A stretch of DNA of 64,000 nt from Woeseia sp037968755 (GTDB lineage Bacteria; Pseudomonadota; Gammaproteobacteria; Steroidobacterales; Woeseiaceae), in assembly GCA_037968755.1 (NCBI GenBank), contig JBBKWB010000007.1, positions 1 to 64,000 on the forward strand, written 5' to 3'. Below, in pieces: positions 18,666-26,985 of this stretch. Below the pieces are notes generated by a model. That model was not told the origin of the DNA. It did no database searches and saw nothing but the letters and a program-made list of their open reading frames with translations. The position numbers and the translations under genes were made by a program. Numbering within the stretch: the first letter of the stretch is position 1; the number at the start of each line of letters is the position of its first letter.

Positions 18666-19285
18666 CGCTCTGGAACGGCTGCCGCGAATGCAGGCAATTC
18701 AAGGCAGTGCCCATCAATAGATGCCAGCAACGGGAACGCAGAAAGGTCCACTTTAAAACGCCGCGCGTTATACATCTGCGGCACTAACCAGATGTCAGCA
18801 AGACCGGCTGTATCGCCATAACAAAAGTGCCCGTCGCTGCCGGCGCGGGTGACCAATTGTTCGAGTGCCTCGAAGCCGCCGCTAATCCAGCGTTGCACCC
18901 AGCGCATCACCGCGTCGTCATCCGCCGAAAATTCGTCCCGCAAATAATTCAAAACGCGCAGATTCTGCAATGGGTGAATATCGCAGCCGACCGTCGCGAC
19001 CATTTCGCGAACCCTGGCGCGGCCGGCCGCATCGGCAGGCAATAACGCAGGCGCCGGTACGCTTTCCTCAAGGTATTCTGCAATCGCCATGGACTGGGCG
19101 AACGACTGTTCGCCGGATTCCAGTACCGGCACGAGCCCGGACGGATTTCGAGCGAGGAACTTCGTCTGCTTCTGCTCGCCACGATTCAACATCACGGCCA
19201 CATTGTCATAGGCGATCGACTTTAAATTCAGCAGGATACGAATCCGGTAGCTGGCACTGCTGCGATAATAGCCATACAGTTTCAT
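18635..19285 (-). CDS. maiA: Maleylacetoacetate isomerase / zeta-class glutathione S-transferase
   Basis: 216 residues from the ATG at 19285 (the frame runs further upstream, but the GST fold starts here with MKLYGYYRSSASYRIRI). The SSxxYR glutathione site of zeta GSTs is present near residues 9-14, followed by NPSGLVPVLE and SMAIAEYLEE in the thioredoxin half, and CDIHPLQNLRVL in the helical half. MaiA isomerises maleylacetoacetate in tyrosine and homogentisate breakdown. No hmgA or fahA homologue is in the window, so other GST chemistry is possible. It overlaps the 3' end of the NhaC gene tail to tail. Confidence 0.87.
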   Translation of the reverse strand: MKLYGYYRSSASYRIRILLNLKSIAYDNVAVMLNRGEQKQTKFLARNPSGLVPVLESGEQSFAQSMAIAEYLEESVPAPALLPADAAGRARVREMVATVGCDIHPLQNLRVLNYLRDEFSADDDAVMRWVQRWISGGFEALEQLVTRAGSDGHFCYGDTAGLADIWLVPQMYNARRFKVDLSAFPLLASIDGHCLELPAFAAAVPERQPDAPAVSG

Positions 19286-19432
19286 AGGTATATTCTTCGT
19301 TTGGCGGAAGTCCCGAGGATAGCAAGCGTAGCCGTGTTTGTGTGCTCGACTCCGTCTGCGCCGGCCCGGCGAATACGCTAAACTGCGGGCTCTCAATCGC
19401 ACCAACACTGAACTAGCAACTGGGGACTAACA

Positions 19433-20176
19433 ATGCGCAGCCTTATTTCACTTGCCTTCCTGCTAATGGCTTTGCCAGCCGTCGCTGACGAGAATACAGA
19501 ACAGAAAGTCAGAGACGCGATGCAGGGGGACATTCGTACCGAAGCCGAGATCGCCCGCGACAATAATCGCAAGCCAGTTGAGACGCTGGCGTTTTTTGGC
19601 CTCAAGGACGACATGAAGGTACTTGAGTTGCTGCCGGGCGGCGGTTGGTACACAAAGCTGTTGGCCCCTGTGCTGCGCGACAAAGGTGAAATCTATGTTG
19701 CGATCGGCACCAACAACATAGTGACCAACCTGATACCGCAAAGTGGATTCGAGCATATCAAAGCATTGGACATTGGCGTTGACCTTGCGCGCACTGGCGA
19801 CTTCGGTACCAACAACATCCCGCCATTCGATTTCGGCGTTAAGGGACTCGATATGGTTGTGACGTTTCGCAATATGCACAACTTCACACCGGAAGGGCGG
19901 GCGAATATTAATAATGCGGTATACAAGTCGCTGTCCAAGGGTGGCCTGTATGGCGTGATTGATCACAGTCGACGTCATATGGAGCCGATGACAGCTGAAA
20001 ACCGCCGTCGTGCCGACGTGGTTGAGATTATCAAGGAAGTGCAGGAAGCCGGATTTGAGCTCGTTGACTATAGCGACCTGCATTACCGTCCGGATGATGA
20101 GCTGCGTTACGAAGTTGGTCGGCACTCGGTCACCGGCAACACGGATCGATTCACGCTACTTTTCAAGAAGCGCTAG
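19433..20176 (+). CDS. Exported methyltransferase-fold protein (COG4798 type)
   Basis: 247 residues with a clear signal peptide (MRSLISLAFLLMALPAVA then DENTEQ). The mature part begins RTEAEIARDNNRKPVETLAFFGL and has a class I SAM-methyltransferase-like strand and glycine loop, VLELLPGGGWYTKLL, near 64-78. It matches the group annotated as predicted methyltransferase, COG4798. Export is odd because SAM is cytoplasmic; the protein may bind another ligand or act before secretion. A strong hairpin follows the stop codon. Partner and substrate are unknown. Confidence 0.75.
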   Translation: MRSLISLAFLLMALPAVADENTEQKVRDAMQGDIRTEAEIARDNNRKPVETLAFFGLKDDMKVLELLPGGGWYTKLLAPVLRDKGEIYVAIGTNNIVTNLIPQSGFEHIKALDIGVDLARTGDFGTNNIPPFDFGVKGLDMVVTFRNMHNFTPEGRANINNAVYKSLSKGGLYGVIDHSRRHMEPMTAENRRRADVVEIIKEVQEAGFELVDYSDLHYRPDDELRYEVGRHSVTGNTDRFTLLFKKR

Positions 20177-20185
20177 AGCAAAATC

Positions 20186-20214
20186 GCGGCGGCGCGAATC
20201 CATCGCGCCGCCGC
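20186..20214 (+). terminator. Strong GC hairpin after the exported methyltransferase gene
   Basis: A perfect 11-bp inverted repeat (20186-20196 with 20204-20214) and a 7-base loop begin ten bases after the stop codon at 20176. The tail is poor in T, so it may terminate weakly or protect the mRNA end. It separates this gene from puuD. Confidence 0.5.
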
Positions 20215-20317
20215 AGCGTTGCCCAGTGGTGACAGGCACTGCGCAACTGACGTACCCTAAAGGCGTCGGGGCTAAGCAGCCCGTTGAATTTCAAGGTATC
20301 GGCCGCCCCGGCCCTGT

Positions 20318-21073
20318 ATGTGTCCACAAGTCGTCATCGGAATTCCCGCGGATCGTCGAGTTATCGAGCCCCATCCGTTCCATATCGTGGGCGAGAAATA
20401 CATAGATGCCATCGCTACGGCAGCGGCCGCTGTACCCGTCCTGCTTCCCGCACTGGGCAAACGCGTTGCGATTGAAGATCAGCTGGCGGCCGTCAGTGGA
20501 TTGTTTCTCACGGGCAGCCCATCCAACCTTGAACCCCATCATTACGGTGGTACGCCGAGCCGCTTTGGTACGTTGCACGATCCTGCAAGGGATTCCAGTA
20601 CGCTGCCGTTGCTGTCGGCTGCCATTGCTGCAGGCGTACCGGTATTCGCCGTTTGTCGCGGTTACCAGGAGCTCAACGTTGTCCTGGGCGGCACGCTACA
20701 TCAGCACCTGGACGAGGTGCCCGGCTATCACAGCCATAATGAAAACCCCACCGATCCACTGGAAATTCAATACGGCTCTGCGCATCCCGTAACGCTGGTC
20801 GATGGCGGTTTGCTGCGCGATCTTGCCGGTGCCGAGTCGGTTGCCGTCAATTCGCTGCATGGTCAGGGCATCGCCCGGCTGGCTGACGATGTCCGGGTTG
20901 AGGCCATCGCAGACGATGGCCTGGTCGAGGCCTTCAGTCTCGATCGGGGCACGGGATTCGTCCTGGGCGTGCAATGGCACCCCGAATGGCAGGTGACGCA
21001 GAACCCCTTCTCGATGGCCATGTTCAAGGCATTTGGTGATGCCTGTCGGGATTTTTCAAGGCGACATCGTTAA
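20318..21073 (+). CDS. puuD: Gamma-glutamyl-gamma-aminobutyrate hydrolase
   Basis: 251-residue class I glutamine amidotransferase-type hydrolase. The nucleophile is Cys113 in FAVCRGYQELNV, and the His-Glu pair is in GVQWHPEWQ near 222-230. LFLTGSPSNLEPHHY near 63-77 is typical of PuuD. It releases GABA from gamma-glutamyl-GABA in the last step of the gamma-glutamyl putrescine route. The next gene is the second puuA-type enzyme, 83 bases on. The ATG at 20318 has no strong ribosome site; the fold start (VVIGIPADRR) fixes it closely. Confidence 0.92.
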   Translation: MCPQVVIGIPADRRVIEPHPFHIVGEKYIDAIATAAAAVPVLLPALGKRVAIEDQLAAVSGLFLTGSPSNLEPHHYGGTPSRFGTLHDPARDSSTLPLLSAAIAAGVPVFAVCRGYQELNVVLGGTLHQHLDEVPGYHSHNENPTDPLEIQYGSAHPVTLVDGGLLRDLAGAESVAVNSLHGQGIARLADDVRVEAIADDGLVEAFSLDRGTGFVLGVQWHPEWQVTQNPFSMAMFKAFGDACRDFSRRHR

Positions 21074-21156
21074 GCTGGTCGCCTGTAAATGCATTAGCAG
21101 TTCAACAATAATCGTAAGAACCAACGTGCCCGGAGAGCGGCACATGAAGGTGTAGA

Positions 21157-22488
21157 GTGAATGACAAGGCGTTATTTCAGAGCTGGTTCCAGGAGCACAA
21201 GACGGAGGATGTAGAAGCATTCGTTCCTGATATGGCCGGAGCCGCGCGCGGCAAGTTATTGCCGGCAGACAAATTCGGTAATGGCGAGATGAAGTTGCCT
21301 GAGGGCATCTTCGCGCAGACAGTTTCCGGCAATTACGTCGCGAACAAAAACAACATCGAAGATCGCGACATGTTGTTGATCCCCGATCTGGCCACACTGC
21401 GGCCGGTCCCGTGGGCGAGTGACCCCGCAGCCTCGGTCTTCCTGGATTGCGTGCGCAAAGACGGTTCAACCGTGGATACGTCGCCGCGCCAGGTACTAAA
21501 GAATGTCGTCAAGCTGTACGAGGCTAAAGGCTGGACACCAGTCGTGGCACCGGAGGTCGAGTTTTACCTGCTGAACCCGCATTCCGATGCCAATCTCGAA
21601 GTCGAACCGCCCGAAGGGCGTCTGGGCCGCACCGAAACAGCGAAGCAGCCATACAGTATCGATACGATGAATGACTTCGACCCATTCATTAACGATGTCT
21701 ACCAGTATTGCGAAGAGCAAGGCATCAGCATCGATACCTTGTCCCAGGAAATGGGGCCAGCGCAGTTCGAGATAAATTTTTTGCACGGTGATCCGATCGC
21801 GCTGGCAGACCAGGTGTTTCTGTTCAAGCGCACGATTCGCGAGGCTGCGATAAAACACGAAATGCATGCGACGTTCCTGGCGCGACCCATGTCAGAAGAG
21901 GCGGGCAGCGCACTGCATATCCACCAAAGCGTCGTTGACCGGGACGGTGCGAACATTTTTTCAACCGCGAAAGGTGAAGCCAGCGAACTTTTCTATTCGT
22001 ATATCGGTGGTCTGCAGCGTTATGTGCCAGAAGCACTGTTAATGTTCGCGCCGTATCCGAATTCTTACCGGCGTTTTCTGAGTTACTGGGCATCGCCCAT
22101 CAATCTCGACTGGGCAATCGACAATCGCACCGTCGGGCTGCGCGTGCCGGATTCGGCGGCAGATGCACGCCGCGTTGAGAATCGCCTGGCAGGGGCTGAC
22201 GTGAACCCGTATCTTGCGATCGCCGCGACGCTCGCTTGTGGGTATCTCGGCATGATCGAAAAACTTGAGCCGACTAAAGAAACGACCGGCAGCGCCTATA
22301 ACAAGCCGTTCGGATTGCATCGACACATGTTCTCGGCCATTGAGGCGTTTGAATCCAGCGACGCCTTGCGGCGAACGCTGGGCGAGGAATTCGTGTCACT
22401 GTACACAGCATTGAAATACGAAGAAGTGACCGAGTTCGAACAGATCGTGACGCCATGGGAACGCGAAGTCCTGATGTTCAACGTCTGA
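21157..22488 (+). CDS. puuA: Glutamine synthetase family protein, gamma-glutamylpolyamine synthetase type (copy 2)
   Basis: 443 residues starting with GTG at 21157, with GAAGG six bases upstream. GS motifs are EVEFYLLN, MGPAQFEINFLHG, GSALHIHQSV, PNSYRRF and NRLAGADVNPYL. It belongs to the same amine-glutamylating branch as the copy at 14409-15800 but differs clearly in sequence, for example in the first 60 residues (FVPDMAGAARGKLLPADKF). It lies in the run puuD, puuA, spuC, speB, so putrescine or another polyamine is the likely acceptor. Just upstream, TTCAACAATA at 21101-21110 resembles the repeat found at the puuR-puuB gap. Confidence 0.88.
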   Translation: MNDKALFQSWFQEHKTEDVEAFVPDMAGAARGKLLPADKFGNGEMKLPEGIFAQTVSGNYVANKNNIEDRDMLLIPDLATLRPVPWASDPAASVFLDCVRKDGSTVDTSPRQVLKNVVKLYEAKGWTPVVAPEVEFYLLNPHSDANLEVEPPEGRLGRTETAKQPYSIDTMNDFDPFINDVYQYCEEQGISIDTLSQEMGPAQFEINFLHGDPIALADQVFLFKRTIREAAIKHEMHATFLARPMSEEAGSALHIHQSVVDRDGANIFSTAKGEASELFYSYIGGLQRYVPEALLMFAPYPNSYRRFLSYWASPINLDWAIDNRTVGLRVPDSAADARRVENRLAGADVNPYLAIAATLACGYLGMIEKLEPTKETTGSAYNKPFGLHRHMFSAIEAFESSDALRRTLGEEFVSLYTALKYEEVTEFEQIVTPWEREVLMFNV

Positions 22489-22599
22489 GATCAGGCTGCA
22501 CGGCGGTGGCGCTAGTCAGGATATGAAATAGTGCTGCCGCCGCACTCGGCCATTGGCTACCATGCAGCTAGCAGAATACACACTAGCAAAGGTTGAACA

Positions 22600-23976
22600 A
22601 TGGCAATCGTAGACAGCCGCTCCGCGGCAGACTGGCAGGATCTCGACAGTCGGCATTACCTGCATCCGTTTACCGACCACAAGGCGCTCGGCAAAACGAA
22701 AAGTCGCATTATTACGCGCGCAGATGGCGTCTATATCTATGACGCAGACGGTAACAAGATACTCGACGGCATGTCCGGCCTGTGGTGCGTGAATGCGGGC
22801 TATGGTCGTGAGGAGCTGGTTACCGCGGCGAGCAATCAGCTGCGCCAGTTGCCGTACTACAACAGTTTTTTCCAGTGTGCACACCCGCCGTCAATTGAGT
22901 TGTCGAGTATGCTGCAGGAGATCACGCAGCCGCAGTTCAATCGCGTGTTTTATACGGGGTCTGGTTCCGAATCGATCGACACAATGATACGCATGGTCCG
23001 TCGTTACTGGGAACTCAATGATCAGCCGGATCGCAAGACCATCATCGCCCGCAAGAATGCCTACCACGGTTCAACCATTGGTGGTGTAAGCCTCGGTGGC
23101 ATGAAGCCTATGCACTCGCAAGGTGGCCCGATGGTGCCGCGAATTGAACATATTGATCAGCCCTATTGGTTCGGTAGTGACCGGAGTATGTCGCTGGACG
23201 AATTCGGTTCGCATTGCGCGGACCTGCTACGACAAAAGATCGAAGAACTCGGTGCTGACAAAGTTGCCGCTTTCGTAGCCGAGCCGATTCAGGGAGCGGG
23301 CGGCGTAATTATTCCGCCGGCGACCTATTGGCCGGCAATCCAGAAAATCTGCGATGAGTTCGGCATCTTGCTGGTGACCGACGAAGTGATTTGCGGTTTT
23401 GGCAGAGTTGGCGAATGGTTCGGCGCGGATTATTTTGACGTGAAGCCGGATTTGATGACGTTCGCAAAAGGTGTCACCTCGGGATATCTGCCGTTGGGCG
23501 GCGTGATGGTTGGTGACCGCGTTGCCGACGTCCTGATCGACAAAGGCGGCGAGTTTTTCCATGGTTACACGTACTCAGGTCACCCAGCGTCTTGCGCTGT
23601 CGCGATCGAGAACATTCGGATATTGCAACGAGAAGGACTTGTAGAACGGGTCCGGGATGACATTGGCCCTTATTTGCAAAAGCAGTGGCAAACACTGGCC
23701 GATCACCCGCTGGTCGGCGAAACGCGAATGGTCGGCCTGGTCGGTGCGCTTGAACTGGTCGGCGACAAGCAGGCGCTCACCCGTTTCGACGAAGCAATTG
23801 GCGCAGGTACAATTTGCCGCGACTTCCTGGTCAACAACGGCCTAGTCATGCGCGCCGTAGGCGATACAATAGTCGTAGCGCCGCCGCTGACATTAAGTCA
23901 TGCAGAAGCTGACGAACTGGTTGCCAAGGCGCATCGCTGCCTTGACCTGACTCAGAAAGCCATTGCGGCGTTGTAG
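22600..23976 (+). CDS. spuC: Class III aminotransferase, putrescine/polyamine-pyruvate type
   Basis: 458 residues, PLP-dependent fold type I. Features are HYLHPFTDHK near 20-29, GMSGLWCVNAGYGREELV, FYTGSGSESIDTMIRMVRRYW, AYHGSTIGGVSLGG, VTDEVICGFGRVGEWFG, and the PLP lysine in TFAKGVTSGYLPLGG. By recall it is very close to SpuC of Pseudomonas, which transfers the amino group of putrescine and related diamines to pyruvate. That gives the cell a direct transamination route beside the gamma-glutamyl route. Spaced 26 bases from speB, so co-transcribed. Confidence 0.87.
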   Translation: MAIVDSRSAADWQDLDSRHYLHPFTDHKALGKTKSRIITRADGVYIYDADGNKILDGMSGLWCVNAGYGREELVTAASNQLRQLPYYNSFFQCAHPPSIELSSMLQEITQPQFNRVFYTGSGSESIDTMIRMVRRYWELNDQPDRKTIIARKNAYHGSTIGGVSLGGMKPMHSQGGPMVPRIEHIDQPYWFGSDRSMSLDEFGSHCADLLRQKIEELGADKVAAFVAEPIQGAGGVIIPPATYWPAIQKICDEFGILLVTDEVICGFGRVGEWFGADYFDVKPDLMTFAKGVTSGYLPLGGVMVGDRVADVLIDKGGEFFHGYTYSGHPASCAVAIENIRILQREGLVERVRDDIGPYLQKQWQTLADHPLVGETRMVGLVGALELVGDKQALTRFDEAIGAGTICRDFLVNNGLVMRAVGDTIVVAPPLTLSHAEADELVAKAHRCLDLTQKAIAAL

Positions 23977-24002
23977 AAGCTACCGTCCACTGGAGTCACT
24001 GC

Positions 24003-24950
24003 ATGGATAAGCGGGAAGGTGATCACGCGATACTGCGTAAAGATCTGTATGGGACCACGCCGGAGCCAACCTATGCAGGCGCGCTGTCATTCATGCGCCG
24101 CAAATACACGCGGGACCTGAAGGGTGTTGACCTCGTTGTAACCGGCATACCACTCGATACCGCAACCACGAATCGCCCGGGCGCCCGCTTCGGGCCGCGG
24201 GCGATCAGGGCGGCGTCGGTGAACATGGCGTGGGAGCGTCCTTATGGCATGGACTTCGATCCTTTCGATGAGCTTGCCGTGGTTGATTACGGGGATTGTT
24301 TTTTTGATCATGGCCGTCCGGAAACGGTACCGGACGCGATCGAAAAGCATGCCTTCGATATTATCTCGCAAGGGCCGGGCTTGTTGTCGCTGGGCGGTGA
24401 TCACTTCGTCGCTTATCCCTTGTTGCGGGCGCACGCAGAAAAATTCGGCGCACCGCTGTCACTACTGCACTTCGATGCGCACAGCGACACCTGGGACGAT
24501 GATGAAGGTCGCATTGATCATGGCACGATGTTCTATCACGCAGTGCAGGAAGGCATTGTTGATCCTGAACATTCAGTGCAAATCGGTTTGCGAACCCGCA
24601 ATACCGATACCTTGGGTTTCCAGATACTTGATGGCCCGTGGGTCCAGGATAATGGCATCGACGCCGTCATTGATGCGGCACGCTCCGTGCTGGGCGACCG
24701 TCAGGTGTATCTCACGTTCGATATCGATTGTCTCGATCCGGCGTACGCACCGGGCACCGGCACGCCGGTTTGCGGTGGCTTAACCAGCTACCAGGCAATC
24801 AATATTCTGCGTGGCCTGCATGGCATCAACCTGATCGGCGGCGATGTTGTGGAAGTTGCACCAGCCTACGATGTCGGCGAAATTACCGCTCTCGCTGCTG
24901 CGCATATTGCGATGGAGATTATCGGTATTTACGCGGCAGCCAGCACCTAG
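24003..24950 (+). CDS. speB: Agmatinase
   Basis: 315 residues of the ureohydrolase family with all manganese ligand motifs: GGDHFVAYPLL, LHFDAHSDTWDD and FDIDCLDPAYAPGTGTP. TNRPGARFGPRAIR near the N-terminus is usual for SpeB. It converts agmatine to putrescine and urea. No arginine decarboxylase gene is in the window, so agmatine must come from elsewhere in the genome or from outside. Its position after spuC suggests that the putrescine made here is oxidised rather than stored. Guanidinobutyrase activity is an alternative in this family. Confidence 0.9.
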   Translation: MDKREGDHAILRKDLYGTTPEPTYAGALSFMRRKYTRDLKGVDLVVTGIPLDTATTNRPGARFGPRAIRAASVNMAWERPYGMDFDPFDELAVVDYGDCFFDHGRPETVPDAIEKHAFDIISQGPGLLSLGGDHFVAYPLLRAHAEKFGAPLSLLHFDAHSDTWDDDEGRIDHGTMFYHAVQEGIVDPEHSVQIGLRTRNTDTLGFQILDGPWVQDNGIDAVIDAARSVLGDRQVYLTFDIDCLDPAYAPGTGTPVCGGLTSYQAINILRGLHGINLIGGDVVEVAPAYDVGEITALAAAHIAMEIIGIYAAAST

Positions 24951-24979
24951 AGTCTTGTGCAAATTAGTCGCGCAGAACT

Positions 24980-25525
24980 TTAGAAGCTTGGCGGCGTGCA
25001 TGCCGAGACGATAACGCATTCCGTACTACCGGTATTGCGGAAACGATGCGGTATACGGCTGTTGAATCGATAGGCATCACCGGCAGCGAGCGTCTGCACT
25101 TCCTCGCCAACCGTCACTTCCAGGCGGCCTTGCAGAATAATGCCGCCTTCTTCTGCATCGTGGCTGAGCATTGACTGGCCAGTGTCCGCGCCGGGTTGGT
25201 AGCGTTCATAGAGTATTTGCAATTGGCTGCCGCCGAGATCGTTGCCGACCTGTCGAAAGCTGATTGGACCACTGCTGATCTCGCTGAGTTCGCTGGCACG
25301 GAAGAACACCTGCTCGCGCGAGGAAAAATCCTCTGCAAAAAATTCGGAGAAGGACACACCCATGGCAATCAAAATGCGTTTCAGGAGACCCATGGAAGGA
25401 TCACTCCGGCCGGATTCAATGAGTGAAATGGTCGCGTTGGATACGCCGGCCATGGCCGACAGTCGGCGTTGCGACAGGTGCTGGGAATGGCGCAATTTCT
25501 TCAGGCGCGGCCCGATATCGTCCAT
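24980..25525 (-). CDS. puuR: XRE-cupin transcriptional repressor, PuuR-like
   Basis: 181 residues: an N-terminal helix-turn-helix (about 5-60, LKKLRHSQHLSQRRLSAMAG, SNATISLIESGRSDPS) and a C-terminal cupin from about 105 to 175 (GADTGQSMLSHDAEEGGIILQG, AGDAYRFNSRIPHRFRNTG). This is the PuuR layout, in which putrescine relieves repression. It is divergent from the puuB-type gene; the AT-rich gap between them carries three ATTGTTAA repeats that are probable binding sites. Confidence 0.9.
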   Translation of the reverse strand: MDDIGPRLKKLRHSQHLSQRRLSAMAGVSNATISLIESGRSDPSMGLLKRILIAMGVSFSEFFAEDFSSREQVFFRASELSEISSGPISFRQVGNDLGGSQLQILYERYQPGADTGQSMLSHDAEEGGIILQGRLEVTVGEEVQTLAAGDAYRFNSRIPHRFRNTGSTECVIVSACTPPSF

Positions 25526-25544
25526 TTCAGTAGTTCCTTTGTTG

Positions 25545-25625
25545 AATTGTTAAAGATAATTAACAATATTGTTCGCTAGCATATATAAAACAACGGGTTA
25601 TATTCAAGCATTTAAATATTGTTAA
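25545..25625. promoter_or_regulatory. PuuR-type operator/promoter region
   Basis: The 130-base gap between puuR and the oxidase gene is far richer in A/T than its surroundings. The 8-mer ATTGTTAA occurs at 25546-25553 and 25618-25625, and inverted (TTAACAAT) at 25560-25567. The second copy lies partly inside a perfect 12-bp palindrome, AACAATATTGTT, at 25562-25573. An 11-base inverted pair joins 25560-25570 with 25615-25625. This arrangement suggests cooperative binding by the divergent PuuR-like repressor. Confidence 0.55.
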
Positions 25626-25655
25626 CCCCCGAGGGCAGGAGTAACCTGAGCCACC

Positions 25656-26936
25656 ATGCAAGCCTCCGAATCACATGCCGCTTCCTACTATGCGGCCACG
25701 GCCAACTGGCAAACGGATTACCCGCGTCTCGATGGTGACATGCACTGTGACGTTGCGGTTGTCGGTGGCGGTTTCACTGGAGTGTCCGCAGCACTTAGCC
25801 TTGCAGAGCAGGGCTACAAGGTCGTGTTGCTGGAAGCACATCGTATCGGATGGGGCGCATCCGGGCGTAATGGCGGTCAGCTAATCGACGGTTTCGTCGA
25901 AGTCGACAAGATTGAGAAACGCCTGGGACACTCGGCCGCGATGGTCGCCTACCAAATGGGGCTGGATTGCCGTGACCTGGTGCTGGAACGTATCCAGCGT
26001 TATGGCATCGATTGTGACCTGAAATTCGGTTACCTCGACCTGGCGTTGAATGACGCTGACATGCGTTATTTCCGCGACGAGATCGAACGCAAACAGAAGC
26101 TTGATTACCCTCACAAGATGACGTTGGTCGAACACGCCGACATGCCTCTGCACATTGGCTCGCAGCGCTACGTGGGCGGCCTCGTGAATGCAGGTAACGG
26201 TCACTTGCATCCACTTAACCTGTGTCTCGGCGAAGCTCGCGCAGCGGAGCAGCTCGGTGTGCAGATCCATGAGCAGACTGCCGTTACGCGAGTTCACCAT
26301 GGTGCGGCGCCGCGAGTTGAAACAGCGCACGGCACCGTGCATGCGAGCAAAGTAGTGCTTGCAGGCAATGCTTACCTCGGTCGTAGTGAGCGCAAGTTGT
26401 TTGGCGCCGTTATTCCGTCCGGCAGCTACATTATTGCTACGGAAGCCCTCGGCGAAGAGCGTGCTGCTGCGTTGATCCCGAATGACGTTGCGGCCTGCGA
26501 TCAACGCGTGGGCCTGGACTATTTTCGTTTGTCCGCAGACAAGCGAATGTTGTTTGGCGGCTTGTGCAATTACTCGGGGCGTGATCCCAGCGATATCACT
26601 GCGACCCTGCGGCCCAACATGCTGAAGGTGTTTCCGCAGCTTGCGGATGCGGATATCGACTTCGAGTGGGGCGGTTATATCGCAATCAGCATGAACCGGA
26701 TTCCCCAGTTCGGTCGCATCCAGGAAAACACCTGGTATGCGCAGGGCTATTCCGGGCACGGCCTTGCACCGTCGCATCTGGCTGGCAAGGTTCTGGCCGA
26801 AGCGATCGGCGGTGACCTCGAACGCTTCGATGTATTTTCCCGAATTCGCCACCTGCGTTTACCGGGTGGCAAATGGTTCGCCAATCCCGCGCTTGCGCTC
26901 GGGATGCTCTACTATCGTTTGAAAGAAATTCTGTAA
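25656..26936 (+). CDS. puuB: FAD-dependent oxidase, gamma-glutamylputrescine oxidoreductase type
   Basis: 426 residues of the DAO family. The FAD-binding Rossmann start is VAVVGGGFTGVSAALSLAEQG near 30-50, followed by RIGWGASGRNGGQLIDGF, which is characteristic of PuuB-like enzymes. The C-terminal FAD motif is YAQGYSGHGLAPSHLAGKVLAEA. It would oxidise gamma-glutamylputrescine to the aldehyde, releasing ammonia and hydrogen peroxide. An AGGAG stands about a dozen bases before the ATG. Divergent from puuR and followed by the transaminase gene. No PuuC-type aldehyde dehydrogenase is adjacent. Confidence 0.88.
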   Translation: MQASESHAASYYAATANWQTDYPRLDGDMHCDVAVVGGGFTGVSAALSLAEQGYKVVLLEAHRIGWGASGRNGGQLIDGFVEVDKIEKRLGHSAAMVAYQMGLDCRDLVLERIQRYGIDCDLKFGYLDLALNDADMRYFRDEIERKQKLDYPHKMTLVEHADMPLHIGSQRYVGGLVNAGNGHLHPLNLCLGEARAAEQLGVQIHEQTAVTRVHHGAAPRVETAHGTVHASKVVLAGNAYLGRSERKLFGAVIPSGSYIIATEALGEERAAALIPNDVAACDQRVGLDYFRLSADKRMLFGGLCNYSGRDPSDITATLRPNMLKVFPQLADADIDFEWGGYIAISMNRIPQFGRIQENTWYAQGYSGHGLAPSHLAGKVLAEAIGGDLERFDVFSRIRHLRLPGGKWFANPALALGMLYYRLKEIL

Positions 26937-26985
26937 TCGACTCGGCTGCCGCGACTTACGGCTGCCGATGTACGGAGAAACTGAC

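Noticed and set aside
22587..22602. TTGAACAATG before spuC as a PuuR-type site
   Set aside because: It overlaps the start codon and ribosome site, differs by an inserted base, and is explained by the translation start context.
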